DNA of 64,000 nucleotides from Siderastrea radians (GCA_964017195.1 OZ024892.1:7210366-7274365); one strand, 5' to 3'. Positions 10,132 through 22,499 are shown, numbered from the stretch's first letter. Made by a program: numbers and translations. Notes: generated by a model not told the origin, from the sequence alone.

Positions 10132-12525
10132 ATATGATTATTAAGTTGTCTGTAATTCAGTTTAAAGCCGATATAGATCTTTGTGTATAAGTAAAGTTTG
10201 GTTTCACAGTGGCGTCGCAAGAAGAGAAGGGGCATTCAAGCGAGAAAATTCGCGCAAAATACTTTGGATTCTTTATTTGAAAATTTAAATCGCAGACAAT
10301 TTTAGGGAACAGGTCGAATCTCATTTCTAAAATATCCAAGCTGCTCTTGCCTTTAAATGCTACCTAACATTCTGTTCCGCTCCGAAAACAAAAGGAATTA
10401 ATTTTACCGTGCCACGAAAGTTTGAGGTGTAAGACAGGTATATTCTACCGTCGAAACGGTCCGGTTGGGTGCCCCTGGAAGGAAAATCAATATACAAGCA
10501 AACAGCTTAATTTGTGGCTTCTGTTAGCTGTTGTACCGGTTAACGTTTGACTGTTGTAGGATCGCGTCCTATAAGTGAAAATCTAGATTTCTTTGAGCTG
10601 TTTTGGATTAAAGGAAGTAGTTAACAAGTTCTATTTGTTTACATGTTGTTTGCCTACAAGTGCCACTTCGTTGACGACTATGTTTACTTACGAATTTCCA
10701 TTCAGTTATGTTTGCGTGCAAAGATGCAGTCGTGTGCACTTTACCAGAACTGTAACACTGAGAATAAAACAAAATGAAACAAAATGAATCCGCTTTATCA
10801 AAATAAAGTGGTTTGCTTTCTTTTTGACCGAGCTAATCCTTATCTATTGTCCCAGTATCAAGAATGCCTCGGTTCTCTAACAACTCAAGGAGCAAACTTT
10901 TGCCTCGTTATTGCGAATATCAATTAAACGGTGGGGCGCAAAACAAACTGACAACGGAAAGCTACCTGGTGCTAATAGCAACCTGACCGACTTCACAGGG
11001 AGCCTTATATCAAACAGCGTGGAAACATGAATAACCAAGATTTCAATTTGTTATTCGCTCAGGCCTAGTGCCGGAAGTAAGGTTGGGTTGATTGCCCGAT
11101 ACCAAATATCCGATACCAGCGATATTTGGGTTTGCCGATACTAGAGCAATCGAAGTGTCCATGATCGATACCGCTCACGTGATGACTTGAAAGAAATAGT
11201 TGAATGAGCTGATTCCACGCAGTCTTCTCGGAAATTTTGTCAGGATAATTAGTTTCCGATTGGTTACGAAGAGTACTGCTAAACATTTAATATGGCCCAC
11301 GGGAAGGCTTCACAGAGATCGCAATAAGGCATCAAGGGAAGAGTCAACGAAACTAAAAGTTTACGCCATGACCCCCTGCGCCTCACGAAAACCCTACACA
11401 GAAAAAAAGGTCCTGGGTACGAAACAGATTATCATATCATCAAGTCAGTTTCGTGGAGTTTTGCAGTTTTTGCCCGACATCTGCATTCGCTTACATCACA
11501 CTGTTCAAATGAAAAAAATATCTGTGTAAAGAGGCCATTAACGACTGTTCAACGAAACCAAGTCGTTCGAAACCAGGGTCGGGTTGCATAAAAGCTAACG
11601 CTGGACGTAACTGCTAACGTCAGACGTTAAAATAGTGACTTTGGCTAGAGTGAACGTCTGACGTTAGCAGTTACGCTAGACCTTAAGTTTTAAACAACTC
11701 GCTCCAGAGGCGTATACAGCACCCAGTAAGCAATACAACGACTCCAATTTGTGGAATACCTATAACTGTTTTTAAAAGCCTCGGCTAAACGATCAAACAT
11801 TTTCGTCCAACATCGTGTTGGAAGAACAGGATTAGCCGCCTCCCTCATCTTTGCAGTTAAATGGTTTTCCATGTTTAAACATTTTCGCCCAACATTTTGA
11901 CTTACGAACAAATGTTTGATGGCACCTCTGCCAACAAGGTTCTCGGGAGGAGGAAAAAGGAACCAATCAGAAACAAAATTTGGGAAATACAGACGTTAAT
12001 TTTCAGCGGTAATGTGAAAAAATGTGGGCTCACTTTGTCTGATGTTTGGTCAAACAGGCAGGGCGGAAAAACCCCTGATTGGCTGAGAGATATGACGTCA
12101 AACGCATCATGAAATAGTTGATGCGCAAGTTAAATATTTTTCAAAATGGCGGACAGTCCTTGAGTCAGTGGTATACCTGCACATTCGCACATTTGACTTT
12201 ACTGATGATCCACGTCTCCTTAGATCTTTTCATTATATGGAAGGTTGAGTGGGTCGATAGTTGACTTCACTGGTGTTCACAGGGGCTACTTTACCCGTCA
12301 TACACCGGAGAAATATCATTGGAATCATGACAACCAGCTTCTTGAACGTATTTATTCCAGCACTTTTACTCCTTACAATTCGCCTTAATTCTCGATCTCG
12401 CATCTTAACACATGCAGGTCTTTGATTGATGGAGCTAAGAATTCGTTTCCTTGTTTCGCTTTTCTGTTCCATGGCAACAAGTGCAGGCTTGTCAAATGTC
12501 TCTGGTTTCCTCGTCGAGTTCATGA
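10132..12525. other. Gap between 7TM gene B and MITE cluster
   Basis: An AATAAA at 10763 may end the 7TM-B transcript. Otherwise no gene is recognised. A short inverted repeat lies at 11607-11674. The minus-strand frame at 12233-12523 (96 codons, rich in Lys and Arg) is unrecognised and has no supporting splice or homologue evidence. Confidence 0.4.
11607..11674. repeat. 22-bp inverted repeat
   Basis: The left arm, starting GTAACTGCTAACGTCAG (11607-11628), and its exact complement (11653-11674) are separated by 24 bp. The repeated AACGTC words resemble the core or relic of a small MITE. Confidence 0.6.
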
Positions 12526-13049
12526 TCTTTAAAACGTACTACGACCAAAAAATCGCTTTTGTTTTTTCCTCGGATTTCGAAACTATGTCAGTACTAAACA
12601 CTCCCCAAGCGAAATTTTAAGCCTTAATTTTGAAAAGAAGACTGTTTATTTGAACTGCAATTTTCCAATTTAATGGTCCGCCATTATTACACCAGAAAGG
12701 ATACAATGACGTCATTCACTCAAGAGGTTTAGAACCAGTATGTGAACACAGCTTATTAATTATGCAAAACACGAGTTCGAGAGTCTGAAAGCTCAAAACT
12801 CCCGTGCTGCCTACTAAATAAGCCACTTTCACACGCACTGCATTTAAAAGCTCGTGAGTGAATGATGTCATTGTATCCTTTCTGGTGTAAATACGGCGGA
12901 CCATTAAATCAGAAAAATACAGTTTAAATAAATAGCCTTCTTCTCAAAATTAAGGCATAAAAATTTCGATTGTGGAGTGTTTAGTTAACAGAGTATCGAA
13001 ATCCGAAGAAAAAACAAAAGTGATTTTTTGATCATAGTACCACTTTAAG
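12526..13049. mobile_element. MITE with about 200-bp inverted arms
   Basis: The left end CTTTAAAACGTACTACGACC and the right end GTACCACTTTAAG are imperfectly inverted, and matching continues inward: GTCCGCCATTATTACACC against GGTGTAAATACGGCGGAC, and ATACAATGACGTCATTCA against TGAATGATGTCATTGTAT. No transposase is encoded. Arm divergence shows it is not recent. Confidence 0.75.
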
Positions 13050-13195
13050 CTCAACTATCCGAAAAATGCGTGGTTATTCCCAATTTTCTTTTTGGATTCT
13101 GATAGCCCTTGCTAAGATCTCCTTTTTCCATCTAGTAATAAGCCACGCAAAAATACCTTTGTATTAGCCAAACTCCGTCTGCACAGTAACAATAG
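13048..13195. repeat. Solo relic of the GACGGTGCCTCC element
   Basis: The segment with AATTTTCTTTTTGGATTCTG, followed by ATAGCCCTTGCTAAGATCT, matches the right half of the element at 32892-33298, in the same orientation. Terminal repeats are missing here. Confidence 0.6.
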
Positions 13196-13283
13196 GAAGC
13201 TAAATTTAACAGTATAAGCAAAGGACAGCAAACGGAAAATGCTGCATGTATACGTAGGATCTAAAACAGACCAAAAAATATAT

Positions 13284-13546
13284 AGTCAAATGACAAACAA
13301 AGCAGCAAGGCTGATACGACTTAGAAATTAACTTTGCAAGACATCAACATGACATCGAAAGAACCGACAGACTGAGGGTTGCAGCCGTAGACAGCTGTTC
13401 CACTCTTCTTAGATGAGCTATAAGGAGAGCGAAACAGCTGTGCATGTCTACGGCTGTGTCATGTTACATGTAATGTCTTGCAAAGTTAACTCTACGCAGA
13501 ATCAGCATTGCTGCTTTGTTTTTGTTCTCTTTTTTTGTCATTTGAA
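13284..13546. mobile_element. Inverted-repeat MITE
   Basis: The left arm has GTCAAATGACAAACAAAGCA and the right arm TTGCTGCTTTGTTTTTGTTC through TTTGTCATTTGAATAAA; inner arms pair AACTTTGCAAGACAT with ATGTCTTGCAAAGTT and GCCGTAGACAGCTGT with ACAGCTGTGCATGTCTACGGC. No coding sequence. Confidence 0.7.
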
Positions 13547-13605
13547 TAAATTTAGCAGATTGACCTCATTTTGCCATGGCCTTTCTCCCTAATCGACTAT
13601 AAAAA

Positions 13606-13613
13606 TGACGTCA
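13606..13613. promoter_or_regulatory. Palindromic CRE (TGACGTCA) upstream of HEXIM
   Basis: A perfect TGACGTCA lies about 490 bp before the HEXIM start, next to a TATAAAAA-like run at about 13598. CREB/ATF sites of this type are common in animal promoters. The distance to the transcription start is unknown, so the link to HEXIM is only positional. The remaining sequence between 13549 and 14104 shows no gene. Confidence 0.35.
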
Positions 13614-14104
13614 TAAAATGTTTAAACCTCAAGTAAGAACTTTTTTTAGACTAACGTTGCGCCACCGAAATGCAATGCGCAAACGTTTTTTATGTGAAAT
13701 GTTACGTTAAAGTTACGTTAATTACCCAGAAACTATTGCGGCCTTAAATTGGCGCGAAAAAGTGCTGACGCGCGAAACAGGAGATTACCGAATATGGCAA
13801 GAAATCAATCAAACATTGTGATGTCATCTGGGTTGTTATGGCAACAGTAGGAGGATAAAAAACGTGGTTTCGCCAACGTTTCTCAAACGAAAGTTGTAGT
13901 TGTGGAGGGAAGTTATTACGCCGCTTTGCAAGCGAAAAATATTTCATTTTAGGCAGGAAATTGGTGAAGCATTTGGTTTTCTTTTGATCTTGTTTGTCAA
14001 AAGATTACTTGCTACTTTTTAAGCACATTTGACTCACAGTTTCCATGTGCCAAGAAGCGACTCGACCAGAAATCTATGTGATGCATGTTTATAGCAAGAA
14101 GAAC

Positions 14105-14827
14105 ATGGAGATCGAAAACGTTGTCCTGAAGCCACAGAAAAGAAAGAAAATACGACGATTGAAGAAACGAAAGTATTGTGCTTCGTTTGGTGTCGAGAGA
14201 ACGAAAGAAAACGAAGTTCCTTTGAAACAGCGAAGGACGAAAACAGCGGCCCCAGAAAATACGACACAGTTCATCATGGCGGATAAAGAAGTGACCGAGC
14301 CTTTCTATGTCATCCCTTCTCCTTCGTCTTCGCCAGCCAGTCATTGTACGAGCTCTCCCGGATCTACACAAGGTACGCCTTTCTCAGAAAGAGACTTAGC
14401 TTTCGACTCGACCGATGAAGATTTTGTTCGCGAATTTGAAGAACTAGATTTCGACTTGGATTTCTTTCAAAGAGACTACGAAGCCACATACAATCGCATA
14501 CAAGAGGAAAGCTTACTTGCTCTGTCGAAAAGCGAACTAGTCAGTAGGTACAGAGAACTAGAAGGGAAAGAAGAAGTTCTTCAGAAACGATACCAAGAAC
14601 TAGCGAAAGATTATATTCAGCGTGAACACGAAGAATTGTCTTCTTCGGGGGAAAATTCATCTCTAACCACAAACACGTTTGCCGCGCACGCGGTAAACTC
14701 ATTGGCCGAAGAAAATTTGCTTCGTCAGCTTGAAGCGTTGCAGAGAGAAAACAGGTCACTGGCAGAAGAAAACTCGAGGTTAAAAGGTTTAACTTGTTCT
14801 ACAGTTGGGCTTAGTCGGCTTTCATAG
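14105..14827 (+). CDS. HEXIM1: HEXIM-type P-TEFb inhibitor
   Basis: A single-exon gene for a 240-residue HEXIM homologue, the protein that with 7SK RNA sequesters P-TEFb (CDK9/cyclin T) and limits RNA polymerase II elongation. Order of parts: a basic RNA-binding tract QKRKKIRRLKKRK (11-23); PENTTQFIM (50-58), matching the P-x-N-T-T-Q-F-[IL]-M signature whose vertebrate form begins PYNT and is needed for P-TEFb inhibition; a Ser/Pro-rich linker; acidic stretches DSTDEDFVREFEELDFDLD (101-119); then heptad-rich coiled-coil segments near 143-180 and 199-228. The ATG at 14105 (A at -3, G at +4) is preferred over the in-frame ATG at 14045, which has T at -3 and adds 20 unconserved residues. The Tyr of PYNT is Glu here. 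Vertebrate HEXIM1 and HEXIM2 are also intronless. Animals outside vertebrates often have one copy, so the symbol indicates family only. Confidence 0.92.
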   Translation: MEIENVVLKPQKRKKIRRLKKRKYCASFGVERTKENEVPLKQRRTKTAAPENTTQFIMADKEVTEPFYVIPSPSSSPASHCTSSPGSTQGTPFSERDLAFDSTDEDFVREFEELDFDLDFFQRDYEATYNRIQEESLLALSKSELVSRYRELEGKEEVLQKRYQELAKDYIQREHEELSSSGENSSLTTNTFAAHAVNSLAEENLLRQLEALQRENRSLAEENSRLKGLTCSTVGLSRLS

Positions 14828-17164
14828 TTCAGAAATATAAACGAAAGTATGGAAATTGCTACTTTAGTAAAATATGAAATTCACATGAAATGTGAGACGA
14901 TTTTAAAACAGAAATTATTGTTGCTGACGTTTTTTTCCCTTTGTTGGGTTTTTTTGGGTCTTCTGGCCTTGAATTTATTTCACTTTCGTTTTTGTGATAG
15001 ACAAGCTAATCATAGGTACAAAAAAGGAAAATTGAAACGTATTCCAAAAAATATTTTGCTTTGTTTCGTACTTGATGAGCTGGCAAGTTTTGAATGTAAT
15101 ATTTTATTCATGCTGTCGTAGAAAATGGACAAGTTTATTTTGTGTAGGAGTTCAATGAAAATTGGTTTGTTTAGGAGGATGTAAATGCTAAGTTGAAGAA
15201 GCCAGCTGTTGTTTTGCTTTTCATTCAATTTGTAGATGAAGCTAGAAATTTCTTTATGGTTTGTCAAAGCAAGTTGCTAGCCATTTCATGTCCACAGTTG
15301 TTCATGCAAGCAAACCAAGAACCCCTGTTGGGTGGAATGAAAACTGGCTAAATATTTAGTTATATGAAATCTTACCCCAATTTTAGTCCGCGTTTTACAG
15401 TTTTTGGGTAGGAATAAATTTTCAGAAGCCTAGTGGATAAGAAATGGAGCAACATGCTTCTACACCATTTTCTTTTCTGTACTGTTGTTACTGTTAAGAA
15501 GATTACAGGTGGACTAAAACTTCTAGTTTTCCACCCTGTGAATTTTTAGGTGATGTGGTGTGGTGACACTTGGTTCATGATCGGTGATACCAGTGGCATT
15601 GCCTGTGGATTGTCCCCACCACATTGTCGTGATATATGAAGACACAGTTGTCCAGCACAGTTGACTCTGCCTGACACAAGGTAAAAGGTTGTTTGATGTT
15701 TACTGCAGGAACATCTGTATTGATCAGAGATTGATATATCTATAATTCGCGTTGTGGCTGCTTAAATGCCGTTTTTATTTTATTCCGTCGTGGTTATTTG
15801 GATTAAAGTAATTATTATAAATCAATAAAGAGAGTTATCTGTGATTTAATTGGAATTGTCACTTCAATAATGGTTTATTAATAGAGCAATGGATACTGCC
15901 AAGAACTGTGTTTGAAGGGGTTTGTGAAAAAACAACCTAAGTGATTCTTTGGTTGATTGACTGATGCTTTTTTAAAATAATTTTTTTGGGTTTCAGAGTA
16001 TGTTTTGCTGTCATTGCTACTCTAAGAGTTAGAATTTTGATGACAAACTTGGAAGTGAAATCTAAGATTTGAAAATTACTGGGAGTTGAATGTATTATGC
16101 CATTTCAAATTTAATTTTCCTTATGTCACTTTTGGGGTGTCTTTCACATACCCCTCTGTTTCATGGTTTCTTTTTGAATTGATGAGAACTAGCAACACTG
16201 CAAGTGTTAGCCAGAATTTTGGCAATCCTTTGAATTTTTTGGTGTTTATGAGATGCCCAGACATGGCCAATAACTTGTAATGTTGCTGTGTTCAAGGTTC
16301 CTTGTAACTTCGAGGATGTGGTGGTATTGATTATGCTAATCATGTTGCTTTTTGTTTCAAGCTGAGTGGTGGTGGATGTCAAGTGGAGTATCCATTACCC
16401 TAGCAACACCTGCTGCTCAGCCATCAGCTAGGTATGCTCTGCTGTTGTTCTCTATAATCTTGATTTGAAGCTGTTGCCTAAGAAAATTTCAAGAAATCTG
16501 ACAGTAGGCAATGTAATGGGCCATAACCAAAATGTAGGCACTCTGTTCTCTGGTGTCTTGGTCCACTGGGGTCTTGTAAGGTAACAGCCTTCTGCATATT
16601 CTGAGTTGGTTGTAAAATCTCCCACACCAGTAAGGGTTTTTCCTTTCCAATCAAGATGGTCAATCACACAAACAGTCTGCAATGGATCACAAAATGACCA
16701 GTGTATTGACTTGTTTATTATTTTGTTCTTACCAACCCTATTTGGAAAGGACAGCCTTGTAAGATACTTTCATTTAAAGTTGCATTGCAACTCATTATGA
16801 AAAACATGTACACTATTCCAGTGTTATGTGCACACAAAATGCAGTCAAAATGTTAAAGAAAATTTGGAAGACCAGTTCCCCAGTTGTCTGTTCTATTATT
16901 GGATTTGCAATGCGGTAAAGACAGGATAACATCTTTCCTCAGAACAGCAACAACACAGACCTGTTGAAAATTTCTAAATTGCTGAAATCCTGGCCATTGC
17001 TCCTTTCAGACCAACCCTGGTTTGTTTGTCAAACTGTGGTACTCATCCCATTTTCTCAGGTTTATGCTCTTTTTTGTCCACAACACACAAGTGTTACATC
17101 TGATACCCCAAACAACTCGTCAAGACATATTTATCCATTGTATAGGCAGAATTGGGGCGGGGGG
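14828..17164. other. HEXIM 3' UTR and AT-rich gap
   Basis: AT-rich sequence with no gene recognised. An AATAAA at 15824-15829 is a candidate 3' end, giving a UTR of about 1 kb. No repeat with clear ends was found in the remainder. Confidence 0.4.
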
Positions 17165-17590
17165 GGGGGCAGGTTTTTCAATAGGAATCTGATTAGGTGG
17201 CAAAATTGTAGGAGTAGGTGGAGAATGAACTACTTGCACCAAGGGTGCGAAATTCTAGGGGGGGGGGTCTGGGAGTATAGTCCCCCTGAAAATTTTGAAA
17301 ATTTGGGACCCTTAGAGTGCATTTCCTGCATTTTGGAGCAAGAATTAGGGTATTTGAACAGAAAAGGAAACGCAAATCACCACTGAAATTACTCATAATG
17401 TAGGTAAGATTCTTTTGTTTTTCCTGGATAAATCTTGGCCGATCCAAGGCTCGTGTTTTGTGGCGAATGTTTCTCATGTTAGTCGTAAAATATGAGGTAA
17501 TTTCTCAATCAAATAGGCAGTGAGTTCATGTGGAATAGCCAGCGAGTTTCGCCGGCTGCCGGCCCTTATTGAAAACCCTGGGGGGGGGGG
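17165..17590. repeat. Interspersed repeat ending in CAATAAGGGCCGGCAG (complement), copy 1
   Basis: This segment includes TGAGGTAATTTCTCAATCA and CGCCGGCTGCCGGCCC, then TTATTGAAAACCCTG next to a G homopolymer run. An inverted, diverged copy lies at 26217-26480 inside a FAM98 intron. Small frames across it on both strands are not genes. Confidence 0.6.
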
Positions 17591-17599
17591 GGTGTTATT

Positions 17600-20186
17600 G
17601 TGTTAGATGTGTGTACTCTTCTTTTTTTCAGGTCTAGGTGTTGTACAAAATGACAATTGGTTCAGACTATTGGACAAGCTGCTGTTTGGGTGTTTATTGT
17701 TTGTTTGTTTGGCATTCTTAGTATATTGAAGGGCTAAAGAGCATTGACTTACTTTAGTATCAATATATAATAAATCTTAATAAAATTGTTTCTGAAAAAC
17801 AAGACTGGCTTGTGATTTTTATTACCTTAGTATCCTTCCTTAACATAGCATGGTTAAAATCACAACATGTGATTCAGTCACATATTTATAGAGTGAGCAT
17901 GATGCAATAATGGCCTAATCCTTGTTGCTCATAGCTTACCATCATTATAGCTTCCATCACCTGGAGAGTGCTCCTTCAGACTACTTGCAGAAGTTCTCAG
18001 TTTTTTTCAGTTCCACGCTACCCAGTTTCCACAGTTTGCTGCTGTTTGGTCTGCTTAGTGAAAAACAAGTGATGTTGCTCAGTTAAAAGCTGTAATTTAT
18101 GAAAGCATTGTCTTGTCAAGCCTTCATAGTTGATACCATTTAGTGATGTCCATGCAACACTTCGCTTTGTCTGCATCGCAGGCGGTTTGGGGTGGGGTGT
18201 TTTTCGGAAGGTAAAGACGAGAAGGCAGGTGGGCCTTGTGCCTCTTCCTTCCTCCCCCTCATTTGCCCTCGGTTCAGCTTTAGTGCGGCCGTGTCTCCTT
18301 ACGAATAATACTTTGCGAAAAACACATCAAACCGCCTGGCTACACTATGCTTGTCCCAGAGGTGTGTTTGTATCTCTTACAAAAACGACCCTTTTAGGAA
18401 TATTGGAGTCAAAACGAAAAAGTGAAGGAAAGCTGGGGATTGCAATACGTTAGTATAGTGTAGCACAACAAAAGAAAGGAGCCTTGTCTAGTGCAATACC
18501 AGTTAGACCAGTGACTGAGAGCAATAAGAAGGGTGGTGAATCAGGTTGAGTTAATCATAAGGGAATGAACTTTGCAGAGCAATCTGTTAGTATCGTGCTC
18601 ATCCATTGCTGCGGTGCAAAAATATGACTGAAGTTTTGTTGCAGATAGAACGAGTTGCAACTTGAAAGCCATTCTATGACTCGGTAGCAATCCTGTACCG
18701 GGATTACCCATAAGGGGGAATAGTCTCTTGCTCTAGAAAGTTCCTTTGTATCTTGGGAGCCCTAACTTCCACAGGTGAGCTGCTTGGCCACATTTGTTCC
18801 AGGGAAAGGTTTCTAAGATTTTCGAGTCACAACTATATGTGGCAAGGTCACTTGACGAAAACAGACAGTTAAGGTTATTTATAGAGTGGTGCCAATTTTC
18901 AACGGTCATCACGATGCAAGTCGTGCGTGACTTGTTGTTGAAATTTGCTTTATTGTATAAGTGATGACGTCATAAGTACGTGTAAAATGTGGTTTTTCTG
19001 TTCTTGTCAGTAATTGCTCACGTCAAATTATAAGGCGAGTGGATTATCTCCGCTTCGCGAAAAAAAAAAGGAACTCCACCTCCTTTCCTCCGAGTTTTCA
19101 ATGCGCGATAGATGACTGGCATGAGCTGTGTACGCGGAATGTCGATGTTTAAAATGCAGATGTTGATTCACGTACATTTCACCAATTTAGCGGTACAAAA
19201 TGGTGTAAAACAGCATTTGACTGCGACAAAATGCCATCCACAGAAATCCCTTAGCAACAACGCCACGGGGCCCGGTTGTTCAAAAGCCCTGCTCAAAGCT
19301 AACCTGGGATTAAAATCTAACCAAGGTCCCTGTTTCTCTTGTTTCAGAAAAGTTTTGAAAGCAAATTCCAAGCGGACCGTTTGAAAGCGTCCAAAGTCAA
19401 AATGTGGGGCAAAAAAGATTTGCAGGAATCCGTATCGTTTGGCCACAAAACGGAGTTGAAAATTGACGCTAATCCTGGGTTAGCTTAATCCCGCTTTTTA
19501 AGGGTGTCTTCCCCCACCCCTTAAATGACATAATCAGTGGATTACCAGGAACCAGGCCGGCACTCCTGCCTTCCCAAGCTAGCTACTTTGATACACCCTC
19601 TGGAAGCACCCTTCTAAATGATGTGACAGAAACATGCAGGGACCTGGAATTGGAACCAGAAGTATGCCTGCTCCGGAACAGAAACGGGAAGAAATGATGG
19701 TAAACTTGCATCGAGTTGGCTTTGTTGACCGTGCCAAACGGTCAAAAATTTGCGTCAGAGCCAAATGCGGAACGAACTGGTAAGTGGACACAAATGGAGA
19801 CTTGCCCAAGGGCCTTGGAGGATGAAAGAAGTCTTCTGTTGTGTTTCTACTCTATTCTACCCGGATACTACGGATAGGGCTACGTTTGAGGCTGCAACTA
19901 CGTTTCTTGGTCTCTGCATTGGCCGTACAATCAGGCTTTCCCAAGCTAGTTACACCTCATCCATTCTGTTTTTGCAAGACCAGGGCTCGGGTTAAGATTC
20001 CCCCTGTGAAAATGGCGGGAGTGCTCTTCGGAATTTTTAAAAAGAAACTTCTCAAAAGCACGAAAGTGTCGTTTTGACACAGGTGTGGCTTTGAATTAAT
20101 TTTCAGTTCTCACTGGGGAAGTTCTAACAAGTACTGTAATCGGTTAGGTTTTCCCTGGATTGGTCTGGATTATACCCTACAGGGTA
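17600..20186. other. Repeat-rich gap before HS6ST
   Basis: No gene recognised. The segment 19262-19500 starts with GGGCCCGGTTGTTCAAAAGC and ends with TGGGTTAGCTTAATCCCGC, whose halves (GGGATTAAAATC and TTAATCCCGC) suggest a decayed inverted-repeat element. A perfect TGACGTCA occurs at 18965-18972. A (CAA)n run followed by CCTTTATTT at about 20190-20218 looks like the reversed 3' tail of a LINE. Confidence 0.4.
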
Positions 20187-20936
20187 TTGGTTAAATCAAC
20201 AACAACAACAACCTTTATTTGCATGACTATAAGTACATACAGTATTGCAAAAGCGTAAAACAACTAAAGCGAAACTTATAACAATCATAATCATGTAACA
20301 GGAAAAAAAGCAATTATGTATGCGTTACATTACTTTCATTCGATAGAAGATTATTTCGTAAAGATAAGCATCTCAAAATAAACTTCATCAGTTGAGTATT
20401 TAAATAATAATTATCAGAATTCAGTGAACGGTAATATAATATCAAAGTTTAACAGGAGAAGTATCCCTGTTATTTTATGCTGAAGTTCCCAAATTTAGGA
20501 AATGGGGAGCACGTTCTCAACCTGCCAAGATTTAGTCTCTCAGTTGCCATCTAGCGACCAGCCTGAACTAAAGACTTTTCTAGCTTTAAAGAAACAGCAT
20601 TAATGACTGGACAGAGCGTTCCATTTTTTGGTCAAATGCCGTTCATGTGTGCGCCCCTTTACCACGTTGGAAACGCCAACGGAACGCTAACAATTTTTTT
20701 TGTTGCCAAGTGAAAAAGCTGAAAATATCGCTGTTGAGTGAGTAATGCCGACTTCCGTCAATTACTACTCTCCCTCCCCCGGTGCGTTAATTTTTTTTTG
20801 ATCCCGCGGAAGCTGGAAACCAACACAATGCAGGAAGCACGGTGTCGGTTTCACTATATCGCTCGCGGTGAAACGTTTTATCAGATGTTCGTCTCTTTTT
20901 AGCGTGTTTTTCTTGCAAACTGCGGAATATATGACG

Positions 20937-22031
20937 ATGAACTTTCGTGGAAAGTTAAAGACATGTTTTATTTCGATCGCTGCGTTGTCGGCAGTTGCAG
21001 CGATTCTGATGATGTATATGTGTTCGCAAAAAGGTTGCCGCGATGTTTCAAAAACATTCACACCACACGCGGTCGAGATGGAATCTCGGAGGTTTGATTT
21101 CGATCACACAAGTGTTGCAAAGGTGTATCCTTTCGACCTCGAAGGAGAGGATATAATTGTCTTCTTACACATGCAGAAAACAGGAGGAACGAAGTTCGGG
21201 AAACATTTGGTTAAAAACTTGAACATCAAATATCCATGTCAATGCCCACCCAACAGGAAGAAATGTACATGCAAGAGACCAAACTCGGATAAAATTTGGC
21301 TGTTTTCTCGTTATTCCATGGGTTGGCCATGTGGTTTACACGCCGATTGGACAGAGTTACAAGCCTGCGTTCCAGGTTATATTAACAGACTCGAGGGAAA
21401 GAAAAGAACTGGCAAATATCTTTACATAACGATTTTACGAGAACCCGTGTCGCGATGCCTGAGCGAATTCCGTTGTTATCAACGCGGCGCAACATGGAAA
21501 AACTCGTTACATATGTGCAATGGCAGAGTCCCTACAAAAGAAGAACTACCACCCTGCTTTAAAGGAGAGAATTGGAGCGATGTAACACTTCCAGAGTTTA
21601 TTGGTTGCTCTTCAAATTTAGCGTTTAATCGCCAAACGCGAATGCTCGCCGATTTGAAACTCGTTGGATGTTATGATTTGAACGCGATGTCGCGCGAGCG
21701 GAGAGAAGCGATTTTACTGGAAAGTGCGAAACGTAATCTCGAAAGCATGGCTTATTTTGCTCTCGTCGAGTACCAATCTGAGAGTCAGTATTTATTCGAA
21801 AAAACTTTTGGGATGAAATTCCGTCAACCCTTTGTACAGATGAGCGTTGAAGAAACTCGGGCGGGAGCCATCACGCTCGCTGCTGAAAATCTCACTCGCA
21901 TTCAAAACCTTAACAAGTTGGACATCAAGCTGTATTCATTTGCCAAAAAACTGTTTTTTGAAAGATTAAAACATTTCAAGAGGATCGACCAGGAAAGTAC
22001 ACAAACGGTGATTAAAGATTCGTATGATTAA
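20937..22031 (+). CDS. HS6ST: Heparan-sulfate 6-O-sulfotransferase
   Basis: A 364-residue Golgi type II membrane enzyme that transfers sulfate from PAPS to the 6-OH of glucosamine in heparan sulfate, shaping co-receptors for growth factors. A short cytosolic tail and one signal-anchor helix (about 9-28) precede a stem and the sulfotransferase domain. The 5'-phosphosulfate loop is VFLHMQKTGGTKFGKH (75-90). CGLHADWTEL (132-141) carries the conserved histidine thought to be the catalytic base. The 3'-phosphate region is ITILREPVSRCLSEFRC (164-180), followed by the HS6ST signature RGATWKNSLHMCNGR and NRQTRMLADLKLVGCY. The ATG at 20937 (A at -3) is preferred to in-frame ATGs at 20931 and 20868 because it gives a typical short tail. 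The whole gene is one exon. No isoform number can be assigned. Confidence 0.95.
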   Translation: MNFRGKLKTCFISIAALSAVAAILMMYMCSQKGCRDVSKTFTPHAVEMESRRFDFDHTSVAKVYPFDLEGEDIIVFLHMQKTGGTKFGKHLVKNLNIKYPCQCPPNRKKCTCKRPNSDKIWLFSRYSMGWPCGLHADWTELQACVPGYINRLEGKKRTGKYLYITILREPVSRCLSEFRCYQRGATWKNSLHMCNGRVPTKEELPPCFKGENWSDVTLPEFIGCSSNLAFNRQTRMLADLKLVGCYDLNAMSRERREAILLESAKRNLESMAYFALVEYQSESQYLFEKTFGMKFRQPFVQMSVEETRAGAITLAAENLTRIQNLNKLDIKLYSFAKKLFFERLKHFKRIDQESTQTVIKDSYD

Positions 22032-22499
22032 CGTTTTAATGAATCACTGACAAGGATTCGTGACTTGACTCGCACTCGCGGAATAATATCCGGCCATTTT
22101 AATTTATATTCGAGCTTGTTTATATATCGACATAATTTATTCAAAATCCTTTCATGATGGGTCACTTTAAATTATGCACACCTGCTGAAACAGAAATATT
22201 TCAAAAACCACACTGCTAGTTATATTGGTTACAGAATATTAATTAATGCAAACATGTCAGGCTGGATTGGATGCTGATGGAGGGAGGATGTATGGGCAGA
22301 CTTGGGGCATTTTATCTATCTCCACATCCCCACCTCAGACATTTGACTGTCAAGGTTCTGAACATTTAGAGCTTGATAGGGAAATAATTCACCAAAATGA
22401 GGTGATTTGACCTAGGGCATTTTTAGCCAGCTCTTTTTAAGAATGTTGTAAGTCAAGTGCGTTGGATGACAACATAGTTCTTGAACTATGATGTCAATA

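Noticed and set aside
12233..12523. 96-codon basic minus-strand frame
   Set aside because: It ends next to a MITE border and matches no family I know; without transcript data it cannot be called a gene.
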